A DNA stretch of 64,000 bases from Chitinophaga fulva (lineage in GTDB: Bacteria; Bacteroidota; Bacteroidia; Chitinophagales; Chitinophagaceae). Of the stretch, positions 25,223-34,500 are shown one piece after another (within the stretch, counting starts at the first letter, position 1; each line of letters opens with the position of its first letter). The stretch is taken from the NCBI RefSeq assembly GCF_012927205.1, contig NZ_JABBGC010000002.1, forward strand, positions 1,488,001 to 1,552,000, written 5' to 3'. Below the pieces are notes generated by a model. It was not told the origin of the DNA and searched no databases. It worked only from the letters and a program-made list of their open reading frames with translations. Position numbers and translations under genes: made by a program.

Positions 25223-25876
25223 CTACTGGCCGGTATGTTTGTTGATCAGGATAAGGTCATACTCCTTCAGCATTTGTCTGTACGGCGGATGGTAGGTAAC
25301 GATTTCTTCATAGCGTTTCTGTTGTTTCTTATCCCATATCACCACCTGTATCTTTTCTCCGTCTGTCATTCCGGGGATCGTTATTTCCAGCTCCGTTGCT
25401 TCAATAGCCAGCATGGCCGTTACCTGTTTTCCGGCAATACCCCACACATTTGAAGAAGGGTGGACGCCAGCACCCGAAAGCAAATGAGAGACAGGATAAG
25501 CCACCTCCCAATTGAGCGCAGTAGCAGTAACCAGGTATTTGTTACCATCTCCAATAATATAGGGACCTTTGCCATAAGTGGCATTGGGCCTGCTGAACAC
25601 GGTCCCGCTAATGGCTGCTGCCGGTATGATCGTGCCAGCGCGCAAGTCGGTCCCTCTCTGCGCATCCGCACCGGTAAACCGCAGATAAACATCCTGGTAA
25701 TATCCGGTATAGGGTATTTCTTGTTCCTGGCTTTCGGGCAGGGAAGCTTTTGACGGATCATCCGTTCCCGCGCAATAGTAGAATAATGCGGTCCCGTCCA
25801 CGCCACATTTCCGGAGTGCGGTTTTCCACCCCGGATCGATGTTCTTCCCGGAAGGTATCACTCCCGCAGCTTGCAT
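25223..25876 (-). CDS. unknown protein, possibly the -1 frame continuation of the upstream gene
   Basis: A 217-codon frame starting at an ATG that overlaps the end of 25858-26808 by 19 bp. It has no signal peptide, membrane segment or recognised domain. The sequence is globular, with a Cys pair (RKCGVDGTALFYYCAG), aromatic-rich strands (YYQDVYLRF) and a beta-rich end (LEITIPGMTDGEKIQVVIWD). The frame is open upstream of the ATG through the T7 run, where a -1 shift from the preceding gene would join the two into about 528 residues. A fused reading would give this domain the signal peptide it lacks. It is the last gene before a strong terminator. I do not recognise the family and give no function. 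Confidence 0.6.
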   Translation of the reverse strand: MQAAGVIPSGKNIDPGWKTALRKCGVDGTALFYYCAGTDDPSKASLPESQEQEIPYTGYYQDVYLRFTGADAQRGTDLRAGTIIPAAAISGTVFSRPNATYGKGPYIIGDGNKYLVTATALNWEVAYPVSHLLSGAGVHPSSNVWGIAGKQVTAMLAIEATELEITIPGMTDGEKIQVVIWDKKQQKRYEEIVTYHPPYRQMLKEYDLILINKHTGQ

Positions 25877-26808
25877 AAAAACAGTTTTACGGGTGTTAAA
25901 AAAAGCGCCCGGCCTAATTGTATCTCCGGGCTGCTGGTATCCTGCCCGAAGCCCAAATTGAGTGCAACCGGGTTGAATATATCACTGGCATTTTCATTCA
26001 ATGCCCATCCTTTACGTTGGATGAACACGTCGAGGTGATGCTGTAAAGGCAACACCGCATCTGTCAGAAAACGGAGACGGTTAAACGAAACAAAATCACT
26101 GTCCTCCCCTGTCAGCTTCAATGCCTTGTCCAGGTACAGGTTGATGTTATCTGCTTCCGGGCATGGACCGGACAGGTACGGCTGCAGCACCATTTTAACG
26201 GCCATCAACGAACGGCCCGCCTCCGGGATGCCCGTCTGTAGCTCAGGTGCGTCATAACCTGCAATCCCCAGTGCGCTCATGCGCACCAGTTCCAGCCGGA
26301 TACTTTCCAGCACCTGCCTGTCATCTATTTCGAGGCCATAGAGCAGCGAGGGCAGATCTGCTGCGGAAGTATGCACCAGCATCGCCTGTTGCAGCAGTTC
26401 ACGCTGACGCGCAGCTGCATCTTCTTCAAACAATAAGGCTTCTATTACCTGTAACCCTGTCGGCTCCCGGTATTCCATAAAAGGCTCCTCTACTTCATGC
26501 ACAGGAGGCGAATTATACACGATCGATGTACTGCTCAGAAAATAATCGAGAAAAAATTCAATGCTTTTATATTGTGCCCTGCATCTTTTCAGTGCTTCTT
26601 TCGCAGCATTGATAGTGGCCGGGGAGTTCCTGTCCAGTTTTTCTATGCTTGCGCTCAAATCCGCGGCACTTTCAGCAAATAATCTGGCCTGTTCCCGGAA
26701 ATACTTTAGTGTATGGGCTACTGCGGCTGACTTTTCCCTGTCAGCCGGAACAACTGCCATCAATGCTATCCAACCCATCAGGACAGCTACTACCATCACC
26801 TGCTTCAT
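25858..26808 (-). CDS. peroxidase-associated helical domain protein, truncated or frameshifted
   Basis: A 316-residue exported protein with a signal-like start (VVAVLMGWIALMAVVPA). The long helical body (ALKRCRAQYKSIEFFLDYFL, EPTGLQVIEALLFEEDA, VLESIRLELVRMSALGIAGYDAPEL) matches the N-terminal imelysin-like region that precedes di-haem cytochrome c peroxidases in many Bacteroidota. It ends with FNPVALNLGFGQ and IQLGRALF, exactly where such proteins enter the peroxidase domain with its CxxCH haem sites. Here the frame then stops after 12 more codons, and neither it nor the overlapping next frame has CxxCH. Either the peroxidase part was deleted, or the product continues by a -1 shift into the next frame. 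It follows the second phosphatase gene by 10 bp. Confidence 0.65.
   Translation of the reverse strand: MKQVMVVAVLMGWIALMAVVPADREKSAAVAHTLKYFREQARLFAESAADLSASIEKLDRNSPATINAAKEALKRCRAQYKSIEFFLDYFLSSTSIVYNSPPVHEVEEPFMEYREPTGLQVIEALLFEEDAAARQRELLQQAMLVHTSAADLPSLLYGLEIDDRQVLESIRLELVRMSALGIAGYDAPELQTGIPEAGRSLMAVKMVLQPYLSGPCPEADNINLYLDKALKLTGEDSDFVSFNRLRFLTDAVLPLQHHLDVFIQRKGWALNENASDIFNPVALNLGFGQDTSSPEIQLGRALFLTPVKLFLCKLRE
25897..25903 (-). promoter_or_regulatory. TTTTTTA heptamer in phase for -1 frameshifting
   Basis: Within the end of 25858-26808 the codons CTT TTT TTA contain T-TTT-TTA in the exact phase of the canonical -1 slippery pattern X-XXY-YYZ. A -1 slip would continue as AAC ACC CGT and enter the next frame 21 bp before its ATG. 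The T7 run could equally be a site of a simple indel. Confidence 0.5.
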
Positions 26809-26818
26809 TACCTGCTGT

Positions 26819-28363
26819 TTATTGGTCTGCTACTGTTATGCTAAAAGTGTCTTTCAAACAATCATGTTCATCATGAACGGAAAAAACGATTGGGCCAACA
26901 GGTGGTGTAACAGTTATGCTCCGGCCGGACGCGCCGTTGCTCCATTTATAATGTCCCACATAAGAAGCGGTAAGTGTAGTACTTTGTCCTTCTTTCAGGC
27001 GGATGACTGTATGCTTGTTGACATTTTTCATCATTGTAAACTGGTCCCGTATGACACCATCTTCGCATATCCATTTGAAGTCAAGCCGGTTTTCCTGCAC
27101 TTCCAGCAACGCCGCGCCGGTTATGTCCGCATTGGAATATTGCATGGCATCATGCGGAAACGAAGCCTCCGGTTTTCCAACAGAACTGGAAGAGCCGCTG
27201 ACTACATATACAGTACCCTTCTTCGTACTGTCGTTCCTGATATAAGGCGCGCTGCCCGTCGTTCCATCGTATGCACCGGAGGAGCTGCTAAGGGCGTGCC
27301 TGGAGGCGTTAAACGTGGCTTCTTTTCCATAATGCCCGTTCAGCGGCCGTGAACGCTCATACACATGACTATGTCCGCAAATCACCAGGTCTACCCCCGC
27401 TTCTTCCAGTATCCTGATAAAATTCTCCCGTATCCTTCGCATGTTACCATCAGTATCAGCATTGTGCGTGCCCATGCTGTAGGGCGGATGATGCCAGTAT
27501 ACCACTACCCAGTCTTTATTGTTGTTGGCTGCCAGGTCCTTTTTCACCCATTGTACCTGCGGACCAGCGGTATCATACAGGTAATACTGATTCTCTTCTT
27601 TTCCATAAGAATCGAGCGATAAGAAGTGGATATTACCAATATCGAAAGCATAGAATGCAGGATTATGGGAAGGTTCCCCTCCTGCTTCTCCCTTTATGGG
27701 CATGGAAAAGTTTTGGTAATAGGCAGTAGTATGATGTTGTTGCGCATAGGCCGCCGTGAAGTCGGCATCATGATAATCGTGGTTACCGGGGGCCGGGTAA
27801 AGCGGGTATTTCTTCAGCAGATCGTCTTTATAAATGTTGAAGAACTTCGCCTGGTATTCTGCGTCTGTACCGTCGTTATAGGCATTGTCACCCAGTAGAA
27901 TCCAGGCGTTCAGGTCATGCTTTCCCAGATATTGCCTGAATGCGTCTCTTACATTGCGTTGATGAATGGTCAGGTCTCCGCAATCACCGAAGATGCCTAT
28001 ACGATAATGCCCTTTGCTGCCTGGCCGCGGAAGGGAACTGAAGTAATTATCGTTCCCGCCCTGTAACGTATCTTTTAATCCGCCGATGGTGTAGTAATAG
28101 CGGGTACCGGGTTGCAGGCCGTCCAACCTGACCATATGCTCCGTTACCAATGTCACATCACTGATGGTTTTTTCCGGACGGCCCGCAATGGTCCCGTAAG
28201 ACACCCTGCTACGGGTGGCTACATCGGTTCGCCAGCGGATAAGGATACTGTTGGGTGTTGCCGACTGTAAGTAAGGCCCGCGTAAGAGCTTCGCCTGTTG
28301 CGCATCTGCCTGTATTGACCATAACAATAACGGTAGCAACACCTGTAATAAAATTCTTCTCAT
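26819..28363 (-). CDS. secreted purple acid phosphatase-like metallophosphoesterase (copy 1)
   Basis: A 514-residue phosphoesterase with a Sec signal at residues 1-21 (ending ADAQ). An N-terminal fibronectin-like domain (LRGPYLQSATPNSILIRWRT) precedes the metal centre. The five purple-acid-phosphatase blocks are all seen: GDCG (126-129), GDNAY (158-162), GNHD (193-196), WHHPP (290-294) and GHSHVYER (330-337). The C-terminal ~80 residues form a beta domain (VNKHTVIRLKEGQSTTL). The enzyme should hydrolyse phosphate monoesters outside the cytoplasm at a dinuclear metal site. It follows a close paralogue by 3 bp, in the same operon as SusC/SusD, which fits uptake of phosphorylated compounds or release of phosphate. 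Substrate range is not readable from sequence. Confidence 0.93.
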   Translation of the reverse strand: MRRILLQVLLPLLLWSIQADAQQAKLLRGPYLQSATPNSILIRWRTDVATRSRVSYGTIAGRPEKTISDVTLVTEHMVRLDGLQPGTRYYYTIGGLKDTLQGGNDNYFSSLPRPGSKGHYRIGIFGDCGDLTIHQRNVRDAFRQYLGKHDLNAWILLGDNAYNDGTDAEYQAKFFNIYKDDLLKKYPLYPAPGNHDYHDADFTAAYAQQHHTTAYYQNFSMPIKGEAGGEPSHNPAFYAFDIGNIHFLSLDSYGKEENQYYLYDTAGPQVQWVKKDLAANNNKDWVVVYWHHPPYSMGTHNADTDGNMRRIRENFIRILEEAGVDLVICGHSHVYERSRPLNGHYGKEATFNASRHALSSSSGAYDGTTGSAPYIRNDSTKKGTVYVVSGSSSSVGKPEASFPHDAMQYSNADITGAALLEVQENRLDFKWICEDGVIRDQFTMMKNVNKHTVIRLKEGQSTTLTASYVGHYKWSNGASGRSITVTPPVGPIVFSVHDEHDCLKDTFSITVADQ

Positions 28364-28366
28364 GGG

Positions 28367-29947
28367 TTACCTGGATACATTCACGATAAATTCATCCTGC
28401 AGACAATTTTCCGGATCACGCACTACATATACGTTCCTGCCCGGTGCTGGCGAGACAGAGATGCTACCCGTGGTCTCGCCCCGGTTTTTCCAAAGGTATT
28501 TTCCTACATAAGATGCCTTCAGCACCACCGTCTCCCCTTTTTTTATATTGACCACTGTCTTTTTGTTCACGTCCTTCATCATGGTGAATTGATCCCTGAT
28601 AACGCCATCCGCGCAGATCCATTTCAGGTCCAGCCGGTTGGCCTCCACTTCCAGTATAGAGGCCCCTCCGTGGGTCACGTCTGCAAAGGGCAAGGCATCA
28701 TGCGGGAAAGTAGTTTGTTGTCCGCCTAACTGTCCTGCTGAACCGCTTACCACGTATACGGTGCCTTTACTATCACCGCTGCGTTTGATATACGGGCAGG
28801 AATTGTCGCTGCCATCGTACAGCGCAGAAGATGTGCTGATATTATGTTTAGCCGCGTTAAAGCTCTGCTCCGGACCATAGTGCCCCTGCATCAGTTTAGA
28901 CCGCTCATAGGAATGGCTATGGCCACAAAGGATCAGATCGACCCCGTTCCGTTCCAGTACCCGGATGAAGTTCTCCCTTATCTTTACCAGTTGATCTTCG
29001 GTATCAGAATTATGTGATCCCATACTAAAGGGCGGGTGGTGCCAGTAGGCAATCACCCAACCCTTGTTTTTGTTGGCAGCAAGGTCTTCTTTGATCCAGC
29101 GTACCTGACGGCCCAGCGTATCATACAACCTGGACGCATTGTCTTCTGTTCCATGCGAGTCCAGTGAGAGGAAATGGATATTGCCGATATCAAAAGAGTA
29201 AAAAGCCGGCGTATTGGAAGGCACCCCGCCTGCTTCTCCTTTAGTTGGCATGGAAAAAATCTGGTAATAAGCCACTTCTTTCGACTGTTGGGCAAAGTCC
29301 GCCGAATAAGGTGCGTCATGATAATCATGGTTACCGGGTGCCGGGAACAACGGCGATTTTTTCAACAAATTGTTTTTGTAGATATTGAAGAAGTTGGTCT
29401 GGAACTCCGTGTCTTTACCAAAAGAGTATGCATTATCGCCCAGCAGTATCCAGGCATTCAGCAAATTGTCGCCCAGATATTTTTCAAACTGGTCGCGGGT
29501 ATTCCGTTGATTAGTGGAGTTATTACCACAGTCACCGAATACGCCTATACGATATTTATCTTCTTTTCCTGTCAGGGGCAATGTGGTAAAACAATTCTGT
29601 TCATCTCCCTGAAGTGTATCTTTTGCGCCTTCCAGCAAATAGTAATATTTGGTTTGTGGCAACAGGCCGGTAAGCGTTACAATATGTTCTTTCGTGAGCA
29701 CGCTGTCGCCTGCCAGGGATGTTGCCTGGTCCGGCGCGGTGCCGTAACGCACAAAGCTGATATCCGGCTCGTCAGTACGCCAGCGGACAGTCATGCTGTT
29801 GGGTGTTGCTGTTTGCAGGTACGGTCCTCTGATCAGTTCGGGCCTGAAACCATACTTCCGGGGTTTGGCCTTCCCGGGCTTGCTCTGCGCTGGCAACAGC
29901 GCAGGCAGGCCCAATATCATCGCTAAGTAAAGCAGGTGCTTTTTCAT
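28367..29947 (-). CDS. secreted purple acid phosphatase-like metallophosphoesterase (copy 2)
   Basis: A 526-residue paralogue of the next gene, colinear over the whole length. Signal peptide at 1-21 (LPALLPAQ), then a basic spacer (KPGKAKPRKYGF) that the other copy lacks, then LIRGPYLQTATPNSMTVRWRT. The metal-site blocks are GDCGNNST, GDNAYSFG, PGNHDYHD, WHHPPFSMGSHN and CGHSHSYERSK. The C-terminal domain retains VNKKTVVNIKKGETVVL. Tandem copies with full catalytic sets suggest different substrate preference or dose, not decay. It lies 24 bp downstream of the SusD gene, so it is the first enzyme gene of the operon. The family is secure; the biological phosphate ester is unknown. Confidence 0.93.
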   Translation of the reverse strand: MKKHLLYLAMILGLPALLPAQSKPGKAKPRKYGFRPELIRGPYLQTATPNSMTVRWRTDEPDISFVRYGTAPDQATSLAGDSVLTKEHIVTLTGLLPQTKYYYLLEGAKDTLQGDEQNCFTTLPLTGKEDKYRIGVFGDCGNNSTNQRNTRDQFEKYLGDNLLNAWILLGDNAYSFGKDTEFQTNFFNIYKNNLLKKSPLFPAPGNHDYHDAPYSADFAQQSKEVAYYQIFSMPTKGEAGGVPSNTPAFYSFDIGNIHFLSLDSHGTEDNASRLYDTLGRQVRWIKEDLAANKNKGWVIAYWHHPPFSMGSHNSDTEDQLVKIRENFIRVLERNGVDLILCGHSHSYERSKLMQGHYGPEQSFNAAKHNISTSSALYDGSDNSCPYIKRSGDSKGTVYVVSGSAGQLGGQQTTFPHDALPFADVTHGGASILEVEANRLDLKWICADGVIRDQFTMMKDVNKKTVVNIKKGETVVLKASYVGKYLWKNRGETTGSISVSPAPGRNVYVVRDPENCLQDEFIVNVSR

Positions 29948-29971
29948 ATGAATATTCTTTAGTTACAACAA

Positions 29972-31516
29972 TCAGGGTTTATCCCACCATACGCGGGTGC
30001 TGGTCACATCTGGTCCCTGTCTTTTAATGGCATCCTGTACATGTGGATTGATGGCTATTTCATCTGCCTGGTAAGTAAGTCTCCTGGGCAGGGTGGCGCC
30101 ACTGTTGGCAGGGATCGTGAGATCGAGTTTCTCATACAGCTTCGGATAACCGCTTCTGCGCATATTGGCAAATGTTTCATACCAGTTGAAATGTGTTTCT
30201 ACCCAATACTGGGTATTGATCATCTCCAGTGCTTCCTCTTCTGATGCAGGATTATAGGGGTTCTCCTTCAGGTAGGCATCTGCCTGCGCGGAGGTGATCA
30301 CCGCTTCTGCGCCATAGATCTTCAGTTGGTCCATGGCGGCTTTCACGCCCTTTTCGTAGGAGCTTTTGGCATCTCCGGCCACAATTCCTCTCACCGCGCA
30401 CTCAGCCAGCTGGAACTGGACCTGTGCATAGCTCAGGTGGATAAACGGCGCGTCATATCTGCCAAAGGTGCTGATATTGGCCACGGAATATTTCAAGCGG
30501 TCTGCCGAAGGGATGCTCTGATAAGGAGGATCTTCAGACTTATCACCGTAAGGAGGCCAGCCCTTTTGTTTAGCCGGGGACTTATCACCAGCGGCATAAG
30601 TAGTCCTGGAAGCAGGAAGCATACAATAAGTAGCGATACGGGGATCGTTACGATTTTTAAGGAAATTTACGAAGGGCGATGTAAGCCGGTAGTTGTCAGG
30701 ATAACGTACAAAGATATGCGGTTGCCCATTCGACGTAGGATTGGTAGTACCCCCGGAAGAAGCATTTGGCAGGTATTTTACTACAAAATTATCATCATTG
30801 CCTCGCAGCAGGCCGCCGGCAATTGCTTTCTCTATCCATTTTTTCCCGTTGACCGGGTCCGCTTTCATAATACGCAGTCCCAGCCTCAGCATCAGGCTGT
30901 TCGCAAACCGTCGCCATTTCGACAGGTCGCCTTTGTATACGATATCTGCTGTTGTCGGCACTTTCCGGGAGCTATCGAGCGCCCTGGAAGCCTCTTCCAG
31001 CTCTTTAAACATATCTTCATAAATCTTTTGCTGCGGGTCATAGTTCGGGGTAAAGAGCCGGTCCATATAACCTCTGCCGGCCTCAAAGTAAGGCACATCG
31101 CCATAGAGGTCAGTCATCTGATGGGCTACATAAGCTTTGATAATGCGACCAATATGGAGATAGTTCGCGTAAGTGGTATCTTTCTTCGTCCGTTCGATGA
31201 GGTCCACCACATTTTTAAACGGATTTTCATAGGCCCACTCAAAGTGATAGCCTTGATAACCGCCGGGCATTACCAGCGAAGAATAGGCTTTCCTGTTGGT
31301 TACATGCATCACAAACGCCCCCACAAAATCACCCTGTGTGTAGTAGGTGTTGTCCAGCATATAAAGCTCAATCGCCGGGAGCATAAAATCGGGCGTGGGA
31401 TCAGACACAAAATCCACGCTTTTGTTGATATCCCCGAAGTCTTTGTCGCAAGCGGAAAACATACCTGTCATTATCACCAGCAACAGGTATACACTGTATT
31501 TCCTGATATTTTTCAT
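29972..31516 (-). CDS. SusD-family nutrient-binding outer-membrane lipoprotein
   Basis: A 514-residue surface lipoprotein. The signal ends with lipobox FSAC (Cys23), followed by DKDFGDINKS. The sequence is of the SusD-like type 2 group: DPTPDFMLPAIELYMLDN near the start, a helical core with LHIGRIIKAYVAHQMTDLYGDVPYFEAG, then FANSLMLRLGLRI, and a C-terminal part with YAQVQFQLAECAVRG and INTQYWVETHFNWYETFANMRRSGYP. SusD proteins cap the SusC channel and bind the substrate at the cell surface. It follows the SusC gene by 40 bp. The neighbouring phosphatases and lack of carbohydrate enzymes in the operon argue for a phosphorylated rather than a glycan substrate, which is inference. Confidence 0.96.
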   Translation of the reverse strand: MKNIRKYSVYLLLVIMTGMFSACDKDFGDINKSVDFVSDPTPDFMLPAIELYMLDNTYYTQGDFVGAFVMHVTNRKAYSSLVMPGGYQGYHFEWAYENPFKNVVDLIERTKKDTTYANYLHIGRIIKAYVAHQMTDLYGDVPYFEAGRGYMDRLFTPNYDPQQKIYEDMFKELEEASRALDSSRKVPTTADIVYKGDLSKWRRFANSLMLRLGLRIMKADPVNGKKWIEKAIAGGLLRGNDDNFVVKYLPNASSGGTTNPTSNGQPHIFVRYPDNYRLTSPFVNFLKNRNDPRIATYCMLPASRTTYAAGDKSPAKQKGWPPYGDKSEDPPYQSIPSADRLKYSVANISTFGRYDAPFIHLSYAQVQFQLAECAVRGIVAGDAKSSYEKGVKAAMDQLKIYGAEAVITSAQADAYLKENPYNPASEEEALEMINTQYWVETHFNWYETFANMRRSGYPKLYEKLDLTIPANSGATLPRRLTYQADEIAINPHVQDAIKRQGPDVTSTRVWWDKP

Positions 31517-31556
31517 ACCTGAATATTTTAAGTAGATGTATGTTTGATAATATGGA

Positions 31557-34500
31557 TCAGAGCACCAGCTTCAGCGTCACGCCATAGTTTCTCGTAACCG
31601 GATATACCAGTCTCTCAATGCCCTGTGCATTGCCGCTGGCCACACTGCTTTCCGGGTCCACGTTCTCTGTTCTTTTATACAGGGTAAAAAGGTTTCTGGC
31701 CACCAGCGAAAAAGTGGCGCTGTTAATACCGACGCGGCTCAGCAACGACGGGGCGAACCTGTATGCCAGGGACACTTCGCGGAGCTTTACGAAGCTGGCG
31801 TCATAAATAAACTCCTCCGCTATATGGGACAGTTGCTGATAATAGCCGCTCACATTACCGCTACCAGTTGGCGGGTTGGCGGTTTTGTTACCTGGTACCA
31901 ATACTTTGTTTACTTCCCCTTTTTGGTTAACACCCTCTCCTACAATGCCATCTTCACGGCCAACCAGTGTCATCTTATGCCGGCCATTACCAACGGAGAT
32001 GGCATTGGTCTCAGAATAGATGGATGCGCCAAACTTTGCGTCCAGCAGGCAGTACAGGGAAAAGTTGCGATAAGAGAACGTATTACCCAGACCATATAAC
32101 TGGTCATATACGCCATTAGCAAGAAAGTCATTTTTAGAAGTATACAGCGGATAACCCTTATCATCATATACCTTCTCCCCTTTGTCGTTACGCAGGTATT
32201 TATAACCATAAATACCACCATAGCGTTCCCCTTCTTCCAGCTGTATGATCACCTCACCGCTTTTAGCACTGGCCAGCAGTACCGGTGCGCCTTCCACGCC
32301 ATCTCCCAATGCCACCACCTTACTATTGTTTTGGGAGAAGGTGGCCGTCATGTTCCAGCTGAATTCTTTTCCTTTTACGGGTGTAGCTTTCACCAGCAGT
32401 TCCACGCCGTTGTTTTGCAAACGGCCTACATTCAACAAGGCAGTGCGATAGCCTGTACTACGCGACACCGCTGTTTTTACAATATCATCGCGGGTATTGC
32501 GGTTATAGTAGGCCACATCAAACCCGATACGTCCCTGCAAAAAATCCATTTCAAGACCCAGCTCATAATCAGAAGACAATAATGGTTTGAGATTCTTGTT
32601 CGGTACATTGGTGGTGCCGATATATTGCAGGTTACTGGAACCGTATGCCGACTGTGTCAGGGAGTAACTCAGGTCCAGTTGCCCGGGGCCTGTGTCACCG
32701 CTTACCTGCGCTGTTGATGCCCTGAATTTGCCAAAAGTTATCAGCGATGGCAGCCTGAAAGCGTCCGAGAACACGAAAGACAATGACGCAGAGGGGTAAA
32801 AGAGATTATTGTTTTGAAGCGGCAACGTGGAAAACCAGTCATTTCTTCCCGTCAGCGTCAAGTACAGGTACTTATTGTAAGACAGTTCCACGCTACCAAA
32901 CAGGGAATTGGTCTTTTGACTGGTTTTGCTGGTAGACGGTTGTTTGGTGGCGAGGTTGTTAAAAGTATACACACCTGGCACTACAAAGCTGTTACCGGAT
33001 GTATTGACGTCATTGCGGAGACGTTCCAGGGTATTGGCGCCAACAAAACCATTCACGCTAAACTTACCGGCATTCAGCGGTTCAACGCCCATGATCAGCT
33101 CATAGTTATTGACAGCGCTTTCGATGGCCCGTTCTTCCAGCTGCCCCAACGGAAAACTGGTGTACATATTCCCTTCGGGAATATACCTGTTGCGCGCGGA
33201 AGAATAGTAATCCCGGGTAATCCTGCCTCTTGCATACAACCAGTCAGTAAAGGCATATTTCAGGTTGACAGCCCCTGTCAGGCGATTTTTGGTATCCACT
33301 TCCTTTGTCTTATTCACCACATAAAAAGGATTGGAGATACCATTCGCATAACTGAATTCACTACCATCGGGGTTATATCCCGGCTTCAGTGTTTCAATGT
33401 CGATACTTCCAGGCATATATGCCAGGGAATAAAACAGGTTGGAATTATTGCCACCAATGAAAGGCCGGTTGTTGGCTTTTTCCTGTGTATAGTTCAGTAC
33501 CACATCGGCATTCAGTTTACCAAAAGTGGAAGACAATTTGGTATTGATGCTGGTCCGTCTGAATTTTGCATTCGGCACAATATCCTTGTTGCGGAGATCA
33601 GACAGTGAAATACGGTAATTATGCTGGCTGGTATTGCCGGTTAAAGCCACTGTATTGGTAATCGTGCTGCCGGTATTAAAAAAACGTTCGTAATTATCTT
33701 TCACCGGGCTGAAAGGCCTCACCTGGCCATCGAACTGCATAGAAGGACTGCCGTCAAATTTTGCGCCCCAGCTGGAAGAGCTGAAAGCTTCTGCCGGTGT
33801 AGCAGGCGGCATATCTCCGGTACCACTTTGCCCGTATACGTACTGGAAGTCGGTGGTGTTGACTAATTTGTCCATCAACAGCGAAGAACTTACTTCCACA
33901 TTCATTTTTCCTTTAGCTGACTTCCCGGTTTTAGTAGTGACCAGTATCACGCCATTGGAAGCGAGCGATCCATATAGTGCTGCAGCCGCATTACCTTTCA
34001 GTATACTGATGCTTTCAATATCGTCGGGATTGATGCCGGTAAGACCGTCACCATAATCAACGCCACCGTAAGCATCGGGCCCACCTAACGTGGCAGAGTT
34101 GATGGGAATACCATCTATCACCCATAGCGGCTGGGTATTGCCGGTCAGCGAAGAGGCGCCCCGGATAATGACCCGCTTGGTACCAGCCACACCATTGGCG
34201 ATATTCCCCACATCTACGCCCGCCACTTTTCCAGAGAGCGCGCTGATGAGGTTAGGTGTTTGCACTGTATTTACTTTGCTGCCGTCCAGTGTGGCAACGG
34301 AATAGCCCAGGCTTTTGGCATTCCGTTTCATGTTGAGGGCGGTGACCACTACTTCATTCAGGCTGCTATTGGAAGCATTCATCCGGATATCCACCACCTG
34401 CTTGTTGTTCACGGGTATCTGCCGTGTTTCAAAACCGGTATGGGAAACCAACAATACCGCCTCCGGGGCCACCTCCAGTTTATAATGCCCTTTGCCGTCG

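Noticed and set aside
30326..31522. 398-codon plus-strand frame
   Set aside because: Antisense to the clearly recognisable SusD gene; the His/Arg/Ile-rich translation has no signal or domain.
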